Below are positions 11,342 to 22,200 of a stretch of DNA of 64,000 nucleotides, in pieces. The position numbers and the translations under genes are program-made. Positions within the stretch are counted from its first letter, which is position 1. Every line of letters starts with the position of its first letter. Origin of the DNA: Paratinospora sagittata (lineage: Eukaryota; Streptophyta; Magnoliopsida; Ranunculales; Menispermaceae); NCBI GenBank assembly GCA_035771175.1, contig CM069610.1, forward strand, positions 21,294,501-21,358,500. Direction: 5' to 3'. The notes under the pieces were generated by a model. It was not told the origin of the DNA. It saw only the letters and a program-made list of their open reading frames with translations, and made no database searches.

Positions 11342-13560
11342 AGGCGAACGAGACATCGAGCAACGAAGTCTACAATTGCCTTCTTCATTCCAGAAAACCA
11401 GAATTGATGCTTGACATCCTTGTACATCTTGTCACCCCCAGGATGCATAGCGTACCTCGAACAGTGCATCTAAGTGAGCACGTCGTTTCGAACATCAGGA
11501 TTGTTCGGTAGACAGAGACATTTTTTATAAAAAACGGCTCCGTCTTCAAAGACTGACCAATGAGGAAGGTCCTGTCCGCTGAGTAGAAGTTCTCGTTTCT
11601 CCATTAACATAGGGTCATTGGCTTGAGTAGCTAAAATCTTTCGAACTAGCTCAGAGGTGGCTGATAATTGAGAGAGTCATGGCTTAGTCCCTCTACGTTC
11701 AGCTGTAGGTTAAAGTTCTCCATCTCTGTAGCCAACTTCCCCATTTCATAGTTAAGAGTGCAAACAACATAAGATTTTCTACTCAGGGCATCGGCCACAA
11801 CATTGGCCTTTCCGGGATGGTACTGGAGTTGAAAGTCATAATCTTTCAAGAATTCCAACCATCATCGCTGGCGGAGGTTTAGCTCTCTCTGAGTGTATAT
11901 GTACTTAAGACTCTTGTCATCCGAGAAGACCTCAAACCGTTCACCGTATAGGTAATGACGCCATTACTTTAGAGCAAACACAACAGCTACAAGTTCCAAG
12001 TCATGTGTTGGGTAATTACCCTCATGAATCTTCAGTTGCCTCGAGGCATATGCAACAACTTGGCCTTATTGCATTAGTACGGCACCTAAGCCTTGTAGAG
12101 AGGTGTCGTGAGGTGTTTCTTTAATTCCTAAAATGATGCTTCACAGGCGGGATTCCAAATGAATCACACGTCTTTTTGAGTGAACTTGGTCATAGGTTCA
12201 GCAATTTTTGAGAACTCCTTGATGAAGCGTCTGTAATAGCCAGCCAAACCAAGAAAACTCCTAATCTGAGTAACAGTGGTAGGCTGTTTCCAGTTTAAAA
12301 CTGCTTCAACCTTAGAAGGATCTACCTCAATGCCATTGCCTGAAACCACATGGCCTAGGAATTGAACTCTCTTCGCCCAAAATTCGCACTTACTCAACTT
12401 TGCATACAGTTGGTGGCTTCTCAGGGTTTGGAGGACTATCTTCAGATGTATCTTATGGTTTTCCTCGGTTGAGGAGTATATCAAGATGTCATCCACAAAA
12501 ACCACCACGAATCGGTCTAAGTATAACCTGAAAATGCGATTCATCAAATCCATGAATGCAGCAGGTGCATTTGATAGACCGAACGGCATAACCAAGAACT
12601 CGTAATGACCGTACCGAGTTCTGAACGCTGTCTTGGTGATGTCTGACTCTCGAATCCGGAGTTGGTGATAACCGGACCGTAAATTAATCTTAGAGAAGTA
12701 TTTGGCATCTCTAAATTGGTCGAACAAGTCATCGATCTTGGGCAATGGATATCTGTTCTTGATGGTGACGTTATTCAACTTGCGATAGTCGATGCAAAGT
12801 CGTAACGAACCATCCTTTTTGCGAACAAACAGAACTGGAGCGCCCCAGGGTGATGAACTCTTTCGGATGAAGCCATTATTCTCTAATTCCTTTAGTTGTT
12901 TGTCTAATTCGACCAGCTCGACATTTGACATTTTGTATGGTGGAATTGAGATAGGCCCTGGTTCAAGTATAAGGTTGATCTCAAAATCGAATTCCCTAAT
13001 TGGAGGTAGACCAGGAGGTCATTTAGAAAGACTGTTGGGAACTCAGATATGACTGGAACATCGTGTACTTCGGGAGGGTATAGTGCTGGTGATTCATTTC
13101 CATCACCAAGGGATAACGCTCGAAGTTGTGATTTGAGAAGTGCAACTGTTGATTTGTGTATCCATTTTCTTGTTCCTTGAATCTTGACAAACTCTCCTGT
13201 AGGCAAGGTTAATTGAATTTGCTTCTTCATACAGTCGATCTTTGCATTCAGTGGTGCTAGCCAGTCCATGCCGAGGATGATGTCGAAGTCTTCAATATCC
13301 ATCACAAAAAGATCTGCATATATTATTTGTTCTGACATACGAAGCACACATCGCGAACACTGCAAGTTCACGTCAGTACCAGATCCGAACGGTGATGTGA
13401 CATGGAGTGTGATGTTTGTGGGTTCAAGACGCAGGCCTAAATGTCTTACCAATGCTGATGATATAAAAGAATGCGTAGCACCTGAATCAAACAAAACATG
13501 CACCATTGTATTGAACAAAGGAAAGGTACATTCGACTACATTGTTGTCTGGGAGGGGTTG
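11342..13560 (-). pseudogene. pol: pol of element A: protease-RT-RNase H-integrase start
   Basis: The retroviral aspartic protease has its DSG triad at 13480-13488 (VLFDSGATHSFISS) and later DIILGMDWL. The reverse transcriptase is open from 12931 to 12164, with catalytic FVDD at 12488-12499. RNase H and its tail follow ([38 protein letters not shown]). The integrase begins with the HHCC zinc-binding region (MHPGGDKMYK..) and is cut at its second Cys pair at 11,342, where X1 starts. Breaks: a 1-bp deletion near 13,018 separates the protease frame from the RT frame when compared with copy C. The start of RNase H is deleted around 12,105-12,160, and several stops lie between 11,860 and 12,160. 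The catalytic integrase core is absent. Confidence 0.88.
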
Positions 13561-14871
13561 TTGAGCGATGGCATATGCTTTGCCCTGATTCCGTTGACCC
13601 TGGTTCTGCTGGTTCTGCCTGGGGTGGGCATTAGCAGCAGGTGGTGCGTGTTGAACTGGAATAGCAGGAACAGGTTGCTGAAGGTGGGAACAGGCATTTC
13701 TTACGTGGCCCTGCTGGCCGTAGTTGAAACAAGTAGGCCTGTACTGCTAATAGTTTTGCTGGCCATTCTAATTGTTCTGCTGGCCTTGCTGATTGTGGTG
13801 TCGACCACCACCTCAGCCATTGTCGTTTCTACGGCCACCTTTTCCATAACGACCTCCACGGCCATGATTTCGGAAACCCTGATGGTTAGGGGTAGAAGGT
13901 ACAGTCGCAGGTGTTGTGGCCTCATTCTTCGAAACAGGGGCTAGGAGGGCTGGGTTTTGATTGTAGTAGGGCTTCTTCTTGTTGCCCTGTTGCGAGCCTT
14001 GTTGGAAAAACGTTGCAGGTCGTTTTCCCTTATTCGTTCTCTATTCCTGTAAGATCTTCTCTTATTCAAAGCTCATGGCCTTGTCAACAACCTCCTTGTA
14101 AATCTTGAGATCCAAGATCGACAAGGCTTGTCGAATGTCATGGCGAAGGGCATTATAAAATTTTCCAGTCTTATCTCGCTCCGTTGAGATGGTGGAGAGA
14201 TAGTAGACTGATAATTCTTTGAACTTTTCAGCATATTCCCTGACGGTCATGGTGCCCTGGTATAACTTAGCGAATTCCTGGCGCTTCTACTTCGTCACCG
14301 CGCTGGGAAAATACTCATCAATAAACATTGACTCGAACTGTTGCCAAGTCATATCGGCTATGTTGACCCTTGGGTCTTCTTTCACTGTCATCCACCATGT
14401 GTTTGCCCCACCAACAAGTTGGTAGGTCGCTAGTGGAATTTTTTGAGTCTCATCGACTTCCATTACATCAAGAGCCTTCTTTGACTCATCCAGCCACTTT
14501 TGCACCTCATCAGCCTCAATGGTGCCAACAAAAGTAAGAGGTTGTAGCCGCTTGTATTTAGTAATCTGATCGGTTTGAGCTTCCGACCCAAATTTTACAG
14601 GTGCTTGAACCGTGCCAACCTGACTGGTCGTGGTCTCACGAACGGTCGTTTTAACAGTGACTTTCATCGCCTCAATAAATTCAGTGAAGAAGGTTTCCAT
14701 GCTTGAAGGCATGGCAAAGGGTGCGGGTGGGGGTGGTATTGCCTGCCCAGATAGAGTGGCAGTGTCGGGTGTAGCCTGTGCTATTGTCGGAGGCGGCGGT
14801 TCCTGAATCTCAAGAGGTGTCTCCACTGCTAGACGAACAGTACGTGGCTTTCCTCTCTTCCTTGTTTGCAT
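13561..14871 (-). pseudogene. gag: gag of element A (capsid plus degraded zinc knuckle)
   Basis: The start is taken at ATG 14869-14871 (MQTRKRGKPRTVRL), a position shared by copies B, C and D. The Pro-rich N-terminus precedes the retrotransposon gag capsid domain (YKRLQPLTFVGTIEADEVQK; WWMTVKEDPRVNIADMTWQQ; FPSAVTK; MTVREYAEKFKELS). The first frame ends at an in-frame TAG at 14287-14289, and the rest continues at 14250-14062 in the same frame. More stops follow. The nucleocapsid knuckle near 13,693-13,733 reads CFNYGQQGHVRNAC, so the second metal-binding Cys is Tyr. Gag would form the virus-like particle and package RNA. This copy could not. Confidence 0.85.
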
Positions 14872-15649
14872 TTTCTCACTGGCAAGAAAAAATAAAACCA
14901 AGATTTAGGAACTGTAGCCAAGTATAATGTTATAGTATGCTCAGCAACAATTTCGAGAGTACTGTACTATTAAAATCACCTATTTTTCTAAGTATAGTGT
15001 AAAGTTTTTGTTGAGGAATCACAGAATCTTATATAACTCGTATGTTTGGCCATGGTGTAAAAACAAGGTTAGAATGTTTATATAATAAGTACAAAACTTT
15101 GCAAGTATTTCAAATGATTTGGTTTTGGTCTTTGTGAACATACTTATATATTTCATTAAAAATCCATACGAGTCATAAGAATTCTAAGATTTGCCTCGAT
15201 AAATATCCTGATATAACGTTCTATCGCAATCTTATGCATTCAAACTCTTACTCTTAGTTTATTCGATTATTATCCAAGTTCATGTGTCCCATACCACATG
15301 ACTTTGGTAATAAGGGTGTTAACCAAGTTAAGTTGTATGAACACGGTCTCTAAAAGCATTGGTTGAATAGAGGTTCACTAATAGTATCGTCCAAATTTAC
15401 TCGTCCCATACCGTGTAAACTTAGTGATAATATTAGTAATGCAACTTTCTCCAATTGTTTCTTTTCACACAAGGTCATGGGTTTTCTTACTTCCACATTT
15501 TATTTAGTATCCTCCAATTTTGTTATGTCCCATACCATTCCAAAGTTAGTGATACAAAAGAAAGAATGGTTGTAAGTCGGCCCACCAAAGATAGTCTTTA
15601 AACAAAACATTTCATTCATGCATAAAAGAAAAGTTTACAATGCCAGTAA
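14872..15649 (-). other. Conserved noncoding spacer between pre-gag ORF and gag (element A)
   Basis: This segment of about 780 bp has no ORF but recurs at the same place in D (30225-30999), B (41124-41892) and C (50241-51004). It contains three modules marked by TCCCATACC at 15287, 15404 and 15528, spaced 117 and 124 bp, each followed by related sequence. In a family where the coding blocks have decayed, this uniform spacer may hold an internal promoter, a splice site or a packaging signal. That function is inference. Confidence 0.6.
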
Positions 15650-17154
15650 TCAATTTTGATTTCCCTGCCTACTTCCGCTCCTTCTAGATCTCCTGCTAGG
15701 TATAGAACGACTACTAACAGAAGGTTGAGAGTTTGCTCGCTCTGCTTCAGAGTTTTGCATATGTGTTAATATATAATTTTGAGTTGCTCTCATTTCCGCC
15801 ATATTGGATTCCATTTCATTTAACCTTTCAAAAAGGTTAGTCGATTGGCCCATTGGTGGTTGATGGCTAGATTGTCCCATAGGTGGAGGGTAGGCCATAG
15901 GCATTGGAGGGAGGTATTGGTTGTACGGGTGATTCATAGGTGAAAGGTAATTGTTTGGAAACAGTGGGCTCATTGGGATGTTCTGCCCTCCAAAATTCGG
16001 TGCCGCCCAATACTGTTGTTGTTGGGTTACAGGAACTTGTAGGAATGGCTGACATGGTACCTCAGGTGTCGGAAACCTTTGGTACGACGTGTTGCCCTGA
16101 GTTGGCATGTTCCAAGCAGGTAGATTTGCTTGAGTATTTTGTCTATTTTGAGGTTGATTTAGGTTGGTAAATAAATCTTCCTCAGTGAATTGTTGAGTGG
16201 TTGGATCATTATTTGGGGCTAGGTTTGATGTGGGATTTTGATTTGGTACTTCTTTGACGGGAATCCTGCGTTGACTTTTTCGAAGGCAACGTCCATGTTT
16301 GTTCTTCATTCTCTCGGCATTTCCTATCATCGTGCCGAATACTTCCTCGTCAGTGACTTCCCCCTTGGAACATATATCTTGAAGATAGAAGATGTTGTAA
16401 CTAGCTCAACGATTTGTCTCGAAGTCCCATCAAAAGTGTCAATATTTACTTCGCATAGCATCCTCATGATCAAGATTCTGTAACCGAGGAATTCCTTTCT
16501 TAAAGGGTTTTGAATCACCCTCAACATTTGTTAGATGATGATGTGTGGCAAGGAGACCTTTATTTCTTTCTCTATGCAATATAACACGAGAAGTTGGGCT
16601 TTTGACATAGTGCCATTAGGCCTCCTTTCTGGCAAGATGTTGCCGAACATGATCTTTCCAAAGCCGGCAAGAGATGGCTTAAGATAATTGTTTGGGAGGT
16701 TGGTGAACGTCGATTGAGTGTAAGGCTCCTTGGTGAGGGAATTGAATAATTGTTCATTAGACTCCGCAATCTCTCTAACTGTCTGCGGTTCATGTGGATC
16801 AATAATTCTTTCCTCAATCGGAATCTTCATAAGTCGAGCGATGATTTCGACGTTGATAGGAATTTTTATCCCCATAATTGTTGTCTCCAATACAGGGTTG
16901 ATTCCCTCTTCTGGAAGTCCCACGTAATTCATGGCTTCGTAGAAGGATCTTACCAAGTTGTAAGAGACTTGGCTCTCAACCTTTGTTATGTTCAACCAAC
17001 CCACAGTTGCGAGTTTGTTGTGAAGGATTGGGTGGAGGCGAAGATCTTTGTTGTCGATGCTCCTCATGGTCATAACCTCCCTTTTGGACAATTCCTTGAG
17101 TCTAGTGGATATTGGTTCCCTGCTAGTGGAAGTTGCTCCTTCACTTGAGGCCAT
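15650..17154 (-). pseudogene. Pre-gag accessory ORF of element A (plant transposon-type domain)
   Basis: ATG 17152-17154 opens MASSEGATSTSREPISTRLK. Residues 1-207 resemble the 'putative plant transposon protein' domain found in several plant LTR retrotransposons (LVRSFYEAMNYVGLPEEGIN; IARLMKIPIEERIIDPHEP). A Pro/Gln-rich region follows with repeated YPPPMGQS/HQPPMGQS, then a predicted coiled coil (LFERLNEMESNMAEM) and a basic Ser/Arg tail (SRRSRRSGSRQGNQN). The total is about 500 codons. Breaks: TAA at 16531-16533 where copies B and C have Gln, and a frameshift near 16,372. B (41893-43454), C (51005-52559) and D (31000-31677) carry the same gene, so it belongs to the family rather than being a chance capture. 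The function is unknown. Confidence 0.7.
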
Positions 17155-17289
17155 TCTTTGCTAAAAGGAAAATAAATTTGTGAAAGACACAAAATATATT
17201 CCTAGCATTTTTAAGATTTATACTTTGTCAGTTGGATAATATTTTATATTTTTCTCTTTATGTTTATGCCATCATGTAAGCAAAATTCT

Positions 17290-17301
17290 TCATTAGCAAT
17301 A

Positions 17302-17376
<75 letters not shown>

Positions 17377-17451
17377 AAATTTAAACTATATCTAAATCAT
17401 ATACAGTTTCCTTTGATATATATTTAATACAAATCTTAACTATATATATAA

Positions 17452-17495
<44 letters not shown>

Positions 17496-17730
17496 TAGTT
17501 CTATATATATCTAATAATTTTTTTTAGTATATACATTTCTCATATATACTAAGGTATATAGATATATATATTCAATCATAACTATACATATAGTCTTTAA
17601 TAAATCATGACTATATGTATATTTAAATTAAACTGTATAAAAAAATCATATAATTTTCTAGATATATATTTAATATAAATCTCAACTATATACATATTTA
17701 ATATAAATCTCAACTATATATATATATAAT

Positions 17731-17811
<81 letters not shown>

Positions 17812-18335
17812 GTTCTAGAGATATATATATTTAATAAAAAAAGTTTCATCCACAAATTTTATTTTATTTTTTCAAGGTATATACATATCTCCTATATGCA
17901 TAGATATATAGATATATAAATTTAATCATAACAATATATATAGTTTTCAAAAATCATAACTATATATATATATTTCTAAACTATATAAAACTATATAGTT
18001 TTCTTAGATATATATTTAATATAAATCTCAACTATATATAATTGACATATATATATATATATATATAGTTCTAGAGATATATATATATTTAATAAAAAAA
18101 GTTTATCCACATTTTTTTTTTCATCAATATGATGTATATATATCTCATATATACTAAGGTATATAGATATATATATTCAATCATAACTATACATATAGTT
18201 TTTAATAAATCATGACTATATGTATATTTAAATTAAACTGTATAAAAAAATCATATAATTTTCTAGATATATATTTAATATAAATCTCAACTATATATAT
18301 ATTTAATATAAATCTCAACTATATATATATATAAT

Positions 18336-18403
<68 letters not shown>

Positions 18404-19150
18404 CTAGAGATATATATATTTAATAAAAAAAGTTTCATCCACAAATTTTATTTTATTTTTTCAAGGTATATACATATCTCCTATATGCATAGATATATAG
18501 ATATATAAATTTAATCATAACAATATATATAGTTTTCAAAAATCATAACTATATATATATATTTCTAAACTATATAAAACTATATAGTTTTCTTAGATAT
18601 ATATTTAATATAAATCTCAACTATATATAATTGACATATATATATATATATAGTTCTAGAGATATATATATATTTAATAAAAAAAGTTTATCCACATTTT
18701 TTTTTCATCAATATGATGTATATATATCTCATATATACTAAGGTATATAGATATATATATTCAATCATAACTATACATATAGTTTTTAATAAATCATGAC
18801 TATATGTATATTTAAATCAAACTATATGAAAATCATATAGTTTTCTAGATATATATTTAATATAAATCTCAACTATATATAATTGACATATATATATATA
18901 GTTCTAGAGATATATATATCTAATAAAATTTTTCATTATCAACATGGTATATATATATATCTCCTATATGCATAGATATATAGATATATATATTTAATCA
19001 TAACAATATATATAGTTTTCATAAATCATAACTATATATATATTTAAATCAAACTATATAAAAATCATATAGTTGTCTAGATATATATTTAATACAAATC
19101 TTAACTATATATAATTCGTATATATAGTTCTAAAGATATATATATCTAAT
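17290..19150. repeat. AT satellite in the leader of element A
   Basis: Long (TA)n tracts (about 17,308-17,372; 17,455-17,488; 17,733-17,803; 18,336-18,400) sit within higher-order repeats of about 590-610 bp. The block starting TATATACTAAGGTATATAGA recurs near 17,545, 18,150 and 18,735. The first two copies are almost identical and the third is shorter. In element B the same leader is only about 280 bp, so this is an expansion specific to A. Confidence 0.9.
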
Positions 19151-19201
19151 AACATTTTTCTTCCCCTAATTTGGTGGACTTGGGCGGGTCGTGGACCGTA
19201 C

Positions 19202-19213
19202 GCTCTGATACCA
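19202..19213 (-). other. Primer binding site, initiator tRNA-Met (element A)
   Basis: On the minus strand it reads TGGTATCAGAGC, a perfect 12-nt complement of the initiator tRNA-Met 3' end used by many plant LTR retrotransposons. It lies 5 nt after the 5' LTR. This fixes the element's orientation and the LTR inner edge. Confidence 0.95.
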
Positions 19214-19218
19214 TTAAA

Positions 19219-21700
19219 TGTCACACTCCGTCCGGACGCGCCTAAACCAGCGGTATACTCGCGGACGGGGCGCGCATTTTGAATAATAACAATGGTAACA
19301 ATAGAGTGCGCAGCGGAAATATATAACATACAGTACAAATCTGATTTCTTTTAATTCAAAATACTTTTGTACATAAAATGGTCAAGGGAACATATTCCCC
19401 AAAATCCCCAATGAATCATACAAATGGTACAAAATGGGGTCCCATAACCTGCACCCAGTCCACCCTAATTTCCTGTGAAAGATTGGATAATAATGGAGTG
19501 AGCTTAACGCGCTCAGTGGGTAAATAGTGCGTGAGTATAACAATTAATAAAGCATACTTCAATATCGAATATCATAAATACACATGTGAGCATCATAATC
19601 AATCAATATGTATGTATGCATGACACCGTCTCGTAATGGTTTGATGAACGTACATCGCCTGAGTTCACGTACAGGTGTCCTTCCCCGGACGTAGCCAGGT
19701 TCTCACTGTACGTCCCTCCTCAGGAACGATGCTCTGGATTCACGTACTGATGTCCCTCCCCGGGCGTAGCCGGGTTCTCACGTACGTTCCTCTCCAGAGA
19801 AAAGTAATGAATAGCGAGCAATGCTCCTAACTATTCTATGAGTCATAAACCATATACGTCTCTTGGTGGTGATTTGTATGATGTCAATGCATGAACTGGT
19901 CTAGTCTACTGGTCTGGTCTTTCTTGACATTTAGACTGACTTTGGCAATGTGTGGTGATCCTTTTCAGGGTCGGTATCACGATGTGCAAGGTTAGGACAT
20001 TCAGTATTACATGTATAAGCTGATAGCTTTCAATAAGACCAACTAGATCAGTCCCCAGTTGAGAGGTGAAACACAACGTCTGCTTAAATAACCAATCACC
20101 TAGAGCAGCCCGCTGCCTCCCGTTCACTATTTAAAGTTACTGGGGACAAGACCGAGTCTAATTGAGTCAGATTGACCACAAATCCGGCATTATAACAGTA
20201 TAATACGTGAATTCCAAGTGTACCGGCATAAGTGCGACAGTATAAACATTATATGACATAATGCAGTGTAAATAAACAGTAGACATAATAATAATTGAAT
20301 GTAAACTTTAATAAAAGTTATAAAATACGCAAACCTATGTTTCATTTTCCACCTTCAGATAAGAACTTCTTCTGCACTGAAAGTCTCAGACAGAGAGTCT
20401 CAAAAGGCTAAAAACTCAAAATGAGTGAAAAGAAGAGGAAAAATCACAATTTGGAGTGAATTTGGTGTGAAAAATGAAGAGGGAAGGGTTGGTTTATATA
20501 GGGGTTTTGGCACCTGGAAGTCCAGGCGGGCTGCATGGACTTCCAGGCACATATGCCCAAAAATAATTATTTTTTTTTTGTAAAATATAGGGTATTACAT
20601 ATTATTGGGTATTCTTTCCATTTATATCAATTTCTAACTTTCCAATGCATCCAATTAATTCCCATAGTTCTGTTCATGTCTAAAAATCATGCAAGGGCAT
20701 AACAAATATTTTACATAGCCCACGTGATTATTCTTAAGGCAATGGATAGTAGAAACATGTCTTTCAACTATGTTTCCATTAATATCCAAGTTTGCAGTCA
20801 TTACCGAATTCATTTAGGCATATACTAAAAATATCAATCGATATACAAAAATTATAATTTTGGTATCGAAACGTCCGAAATTGATCAATCTATGATTCTA
20901 TGGTCTCAAACCATATTTTCATTGGGGTTTGACTAGGTTCTAAAACTCCCCAGTGTCAAATTTGTCTTTTGGCAGCTGTACCAGCATCAATATTACACAT
21001 GAACACAAACAAACTACATATTCGGGATCTATATCACTATAAGAGTGATAATATATAATTTTTACATATTTTCACTTAAAGTGGGTCAAAACTCCATTTT
21101 TGCAAACACCATAAAACACTTCCTATAGCAAAAATTATACTAGTAGAATCGTTACACGTAGCTTAAAGATCAAATTTATAATAAAATGGAGTGAAAATGG
21201 CTTACCAGAATCTCAGATTCACCAAAAAACCAGCATTTTCCTTTTGTTCTTCGTTCTCTGTACGTTATCTTCTTCTTCCTTAATTCTTTCTTCTTTTTAT
21301 TGTTTAAGCACACTGGAGAGAAAATGCAAATTTGTTTCCTTCCAGCACGTCATCTTGAGAAGATGAGCATCAATTAACATGATTCCATGATACCCATCTT
21401 TATTTAATAAAAAAACTCTCATACTTAACTTTAATTTCATATCATTTAAGAACCAACGTTCTCAATTAATCATTAGATTTATTTAATTTATATAATTCAT
21501 TGAATCATACGCCTCCAATTATACCATTTTTATAATCCCACTCACATAAATTATGTATTTAGTGTATATATTCTCATACACACATACATTTGACTTCTAC
21601 GCATGTATATACGTATTATACACTTCAGTATACGTATAAGTCAACCTAGGTGTATAAAAATTTTGGAGTATTAGCTTTAATAAACATGAGGGTCGTTACA
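19219..21700 (-). repeat. 5' LTR of element A (2,482 bp)
   Basis: The plus strand starts TGTCACACTCCG and ends GGGTCGTTACA, so on the minus strand the LTR runs TGTAACGACCC..TGTGACA. A minus-strand TATA box (TATATA at 20495-20500) has about 1.2 kb of U3 upstream. R/U5 is alignable with the shorter LTRs of B, C and D (CGCGCCTAAACC.., ATACAGTACAAATCTGATTTC), and the extra length is almost all U3. A tandem duplication of about 70 bp lies near 19,663-19,800 (two CGTAC..GTCC..TACGTCC units). Confidence 0.92.
20495..20500 (-). promoter_or_regulatory. Probable LTR TATA box, element A
   Basis: On the minus strand this is CTATATAAACC. An 11-bp perfect inverted repeat (CCTGGAAGTCC at 20513-20523, GGACTTCCAGG at 20537-20547) lies just upstream. 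Purine/pyrimidine-biased sequence follows in the direction of transcription. The position matches the TATA boxes in the sister LTRs. Confidence 0.55.
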
Positions 21701-21877
21701 GTTTCTCTTTTGGTGTCTTTCCGGAACTTAGATGGATGGTTCTAATGTATCAATAATACATCTATTTATGCTGATATAGATTTACATAGTTGCGGCTCAA
21801 ACTTAGGTAAGATTATATACAACTGTTATAGGCAAACCAGACTCCCAAAGTCCATCCCAAAAATTATCGAACATATA

Positions 21878-22132
21878 TTATGAGTAATTTTGTCTAGATA
21901 CATGTTGTACTAAGACCCTAATAATTAGACTGTCGGTCATGACCCAAAGCACCATTAATGTACTTGTTTGTTGGTATGTCCAACACCACGTGTATATCTC
22001 ACAAAATTCCATAAAAGGTCTTCCTCCTTCATCTAAGACCCACCGCTCCATCTCATGATTATACAGATCATCTAGAAGAGTATTTATTAGAGGATCCATA
22101 AGTATTGGATTCATTACTCTTCTAGCGAACAT
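21878..22132 (-). CDS. Unrecognised 84-codon ORF next to LTR A
   Basis: The ORF starts MFARRVMNPILMDPLINTLL and contains several Trp and Cys residues (EMERWVLDE; YTWCWTYQQ). The frame stays open upstream of this Met for another 13 codons. I do not recognise a family. It sits 178 bp outside the 5' LTR of A and may be an exon-like piece of an older transposon gene. Chance is not excluded in this AT-rich setting, although its base composition is less extreme than the flank. Confidence 0.2.
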   Translation of the reverse strand: MFARRVMNPILMDPLINTLLDDLYNHEMERWVLDEGGRPFMEFCEIYTWCWTYQQTSTLMVLWVMTDSLIIRVLVQHVSRQNYS

Positions 22133-22200
22133 GTCTTTCGAACTTAGTCGATGGAGATCACCTTCTATTTCTCAAGTACCAAGTACACGAATTTTCTTTT

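Larger units (their letters stand above)
11342..21700 (-). mobile_element. Ty3/gypsy chromovirus (Tekay/Del-like) element A, 3'-truncated
   Basis: In transcription order (right to left): 5' LTR 19219-21700, initiator-Met PBS 19202-19213, AT-satellite leader, pre-gag ORF, spacer, gag, protease, RT, RNase H, and the start of integrase. The integrase core, C-terminal tail, post-pol ORF, PPT and 3' LTR are missing. The element stops at 11,341 against X1. RT residues ([35 protein letters not shown]) point to the Tekay/Del group of chromoviruses. Nonsense and frameshift mutations in all three coding blocks make it non-autonomous. Confidence 0.9.

Noticed and set aside
13268..14108. Plus-strand ORFs rich in Val/Leu/Thr opposite gag-protease of A (similar at 39952-40356 and 49254-49508)
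   Set aside because: They are antisense of the Gly/Gln/Asn-rich gag hinge. The sense strand has clear family motifs.
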